Shown here in pieces: positions 62,631 to 64,000 of a DNA stretch of 64,000 nucleotides. Position numbers and translations under genes: made by a program. The notes below the pieces were generated by a model. That model had not been told where the DNA came from, did no database searches, and saw nothing but the letters and a program-made list of their open reading frames with translations. This DNA is from Neoroseomonas alkaliterrae (GTDB lineage: Bacteria; Pseudomonadota; Alphaproteobacteria; Acetobacterales; Acetobacteraceae). Numbering within the stretch: position 1 is the stretch's first letter; the number at the start of each line of letters is the position of its first letter. Location: assembly GCF_014199195.1 (NCBI RefSeq), contig NZ_JACIJE010000006.1:1-64000 (forward strand), in the 5' to 3' direction.

Positions 62631-63503
62631 ATGACGGACGGCTTCAGGCTTGGCGACATCACCGTCCAGCGCATCATTGAGCAGGAAGGGCCGCTGTTCG
62701 ATCCGCTGACCTTCTTCCCGACGCTGACGAAGGAGGTGCTGGAGGAGAACCGCGGCTGGCTCGAGCCGGCCGCGCTTGACCCCGCGACCGGCAAGCTGAG
62801 CCTCTGCATCCAGTCCTGGGTGCTGCGGACGCGCCACCACACCATCCTGGTGGACACCTGCGTCGGCAACGACAAGGACCGGCCCTCCCATCCCTTCTGG
62901 AACCGGCTTCGCGGGGAGGCCTACATGCGCGGCCTCGCGTCGCTGGGCCTGCGCGTGGACGACATCGACGTGGTGATGTGCACGCACATGCATGTGGACC
63001 ATGTCGGCTGGAACACGCGGCTCGAGAACGGGCGCTGGGTGCCGACCTTCCCGAAGGCGCGCTACGTCTTCTCCGCCGCCGAGTTCGCGCACTGGAAGGC
63101 CGAGAACGCCAAGGCCCCGGTGCCGCCCTTCGCCGATTCCGTGCTGCCGGTGGTCGAGGCCGGGCGGGCGGATCTGGTGGCCGACGACCACGCCATCGGC
63201 GACGACATCCGCCTCGAACCCACGCCCGGCCACACGCCCCATCATGTCGCGCTGCGGGTCGGGCGCGGCGATGCCGAGGCGCTGTTCACCGGCGACCTGA
63301 TCCATTCACCCCTGCAGGCGCGCTACCCCGAACTCTCGATGCGGGCCGACTGGGACCCGGCGCTGGCCGCGAAGACACGCAGGCGGGTCCTGGAATGCGC
63401 CTGCGAGGCGCGCACGCTGATGTGCTTCGCGCATTTCCCCTCGCCCTCGCGCGCGCGGCTGGCGCGCTGGGGCGACGGGTTCCGCGCCGAGGCGGTGGGC
63501 TGA
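62631..63503 (+). CDS. MBL-fold metallo-hydrolase
   Basis: 290 aa. Metal motif MCTHMHVDHVGWNTR (HxHxDH), second-site His in TPGHTPHHVAL and the metal-bridging Asp in LFTGDLIHSPLQ. The LDPATGKLSLCIQSWVLRTR N-terminal strand and late FAHFPSPSR His complete a two-metal site. Members hydrolyse lactones, esters or thioesters. It follows the MFS gene by 22 bp and precedes the acyl-CoA synthetase gene. Confidence 0.88.
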   Translation: MTDGFRLGDITVQRIIEQEGPLFDPLTFFPTLTKEVLEENRGWLEPAALDPATGKLSLCIQSWVLRTRHHTILVDTCVGNDKDRPSHPFWNRLRGEAYMRGLASLGLRVDDIDVVMCTHMHVDHVGWNTRLENGRWVPTFPKARYVFSAAEFAHWKAENAKAPVPPFADSVLPVVEAGRADLVADDHAIGDDIRLEPTPGHTPHHVALRVGRGDAEALFTGDLIHSPLQARYPELSMRADWDPALAAKTRRRVLECACEARTLMCFAHFPSPSRARLARWGDGFRAEAVG

Positions 63504-63556
63504 CGCGGCGCGAAACCTGCCCTAGCCTGCTTCCGCACCCCGCGGAGGAGACGGGC

Positions 63557-64000
63557 TTGGAGGAAGCGGCACCCACGCGGCCCCTGCCGATCGGGCGGAT
63601 CGTCGCGCCGCGCTCGGTCGCGGTCATCGGCGCCTCGGAGGATGTCGGGAAGTTCGGCGGGCGGGTCATCCACTACCTGATCCGCCACGGCTTCCCCGGC
63701 ACGCTGCTGCCGATCAACCCGAACCGTGCGACCATCCGCGGCCTGCCGGCCTGGCCGCGCGTGAGCGATGCGCCTCTCGCGCCGGATGTCGCCATCCTCG
63801 CCGTGCCGGCCGCGACGCTCGAGGCGCAGATCGCCGATTGCGCGAAGGCCGGGGTCGGCGCCTGCATCGTCATCACCGGCAAGCTGGCCGAGGCCGGGCC
63901 GGAGGGGGCGGCGCTGCAGGATCGCGTGGTGGCGATGGCGCGCGGCGCGGGGATGCGCATCCTGGGGCCCAACTGCCTCGGCATCTTCAACCCGGTGGAC
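63557..64000 (+). CDS. Acyl-CoA synthetase (NDP-forming type), N-terminal part
   Basis: 148 codons run to the window edge. The start is TTG at 63557, 6 bp after GGAGGAGA. SVAVIGASEDVGKFGGRVIH, GFPGTLLPINPNRATIRGLP, and DVAILAVPAATLEAQIADCA plus ILGPNCLGIFNP match the CoA-binding Rossmann domain of acetate-CoA ligase (ADP-forming) and Pat-type proteins. The ATP-grasp and other parts are outside the window, so the substrate cannot be read. Confidence 0.85.
   Translation, partial: MEEAAPTRPLPIGRIVAPRSVAVIGASEDVGKFGGRVIHYLIRHGFPGTLLPINPNRATIRGLPAWPRVSDAPLAPDVAILAVPAATLEAQIADCAKAGVGACIVITGKLAEAGPEGAALQDRVVAMARGAGMRILGPNCLGIFNPVD

Overview
The window (64 kb, very GC-rich, dense genes with many ATGA and short overlaps) looks like chromosomal DNA of an alphaproteobacterium, most likely Rhodospirillales/Acetobacteraceae (Roseomonas-like). 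The main reasons are the tuf-S10-spc-secY-adk-alpha order, the alphaproteobacterial forms of the ribosomal proteins, an aerobic Sox cluster, and abundant SDR, TctC-type and acyl-CoA genes. The genus is inference. I found no rRNA, tRNA, CRISPR array, insertion sequence or prophage.

Layout. 1-14.1 kb: end of tuf, then the S10, spc and alpha ribosomal operons with secY, adk and rpoA, closed by a clear terminator at 14110. 14.2-25.3 kb: a possible lysozyme-inhibitor-like secreted protein, a tctC gene broken by one nonsense codon, a DUF2306 protein, a cyclase-family hydrolase, a TauE-like permease with two tandem polytopic membrane paralogues, a VOC protein, moaE-moaD, a Pro-rich lipoprotein, pgsA and uvrC. 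25.6-27.2 kb: folB with an overlapping FolM/PTR1-type pteridine reductase. Beside them is an apparently leaderless, aromatic-rich leader peptide with attenuator-like hairpins and a 33-aa ORF. 27.2-35.7 kb: an acyl-CoA catabolic operon (SDR, acyl-CoA dehydrogenase, APH-like kinase, DUF6285, acyl-CoA ligase), a divergent SDR, a cytochrome c, a 2-hydroxyacid dehydrogenase and an MFS carrier. 35.7-40.3 kb: a signalling island. One arm encodes a TPR/TRAFs-binding-like + SLOG + class III cyclase protein, a Crp-family regulator and an M35-like metallopeptidase. The divergent arm encodes a TIR protein with a membrane anchor and a small protein that repeats its C-terminal domain. 40.3-46.9 kb: gamma-glutamyltranspeptidase, a CoA-transferase, two enoyl-CoA hydratases and a second acyl-CoA ligase. 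47.1-55.5 kb: soxYZB, cytochrome c, soxS-like, fccA/soxE-like, soxF, soxC, soxD, then a peroxiredoxin and an ArsR regulator; soxA and soxX are absent. 55.8-64 kb: a kelch protein, a P-type cation ATPase, a small ORF, SDR, MFS, MBL-fold hydrolase and the start of an acyl-CoA synthetase.

The strongest leads for something new are the cyclase/Crp/TIR island (35.7-40.3 kb) and the orphan aromatic leader/attenuator (26.87-27.2 kb). Next come the tandem GT-C-like membrane proteins (18.0-20.9 kb) and the shared sequence elements in the two divergent sox intergenic regions, with an ArsR regulator that has a single cysteine.
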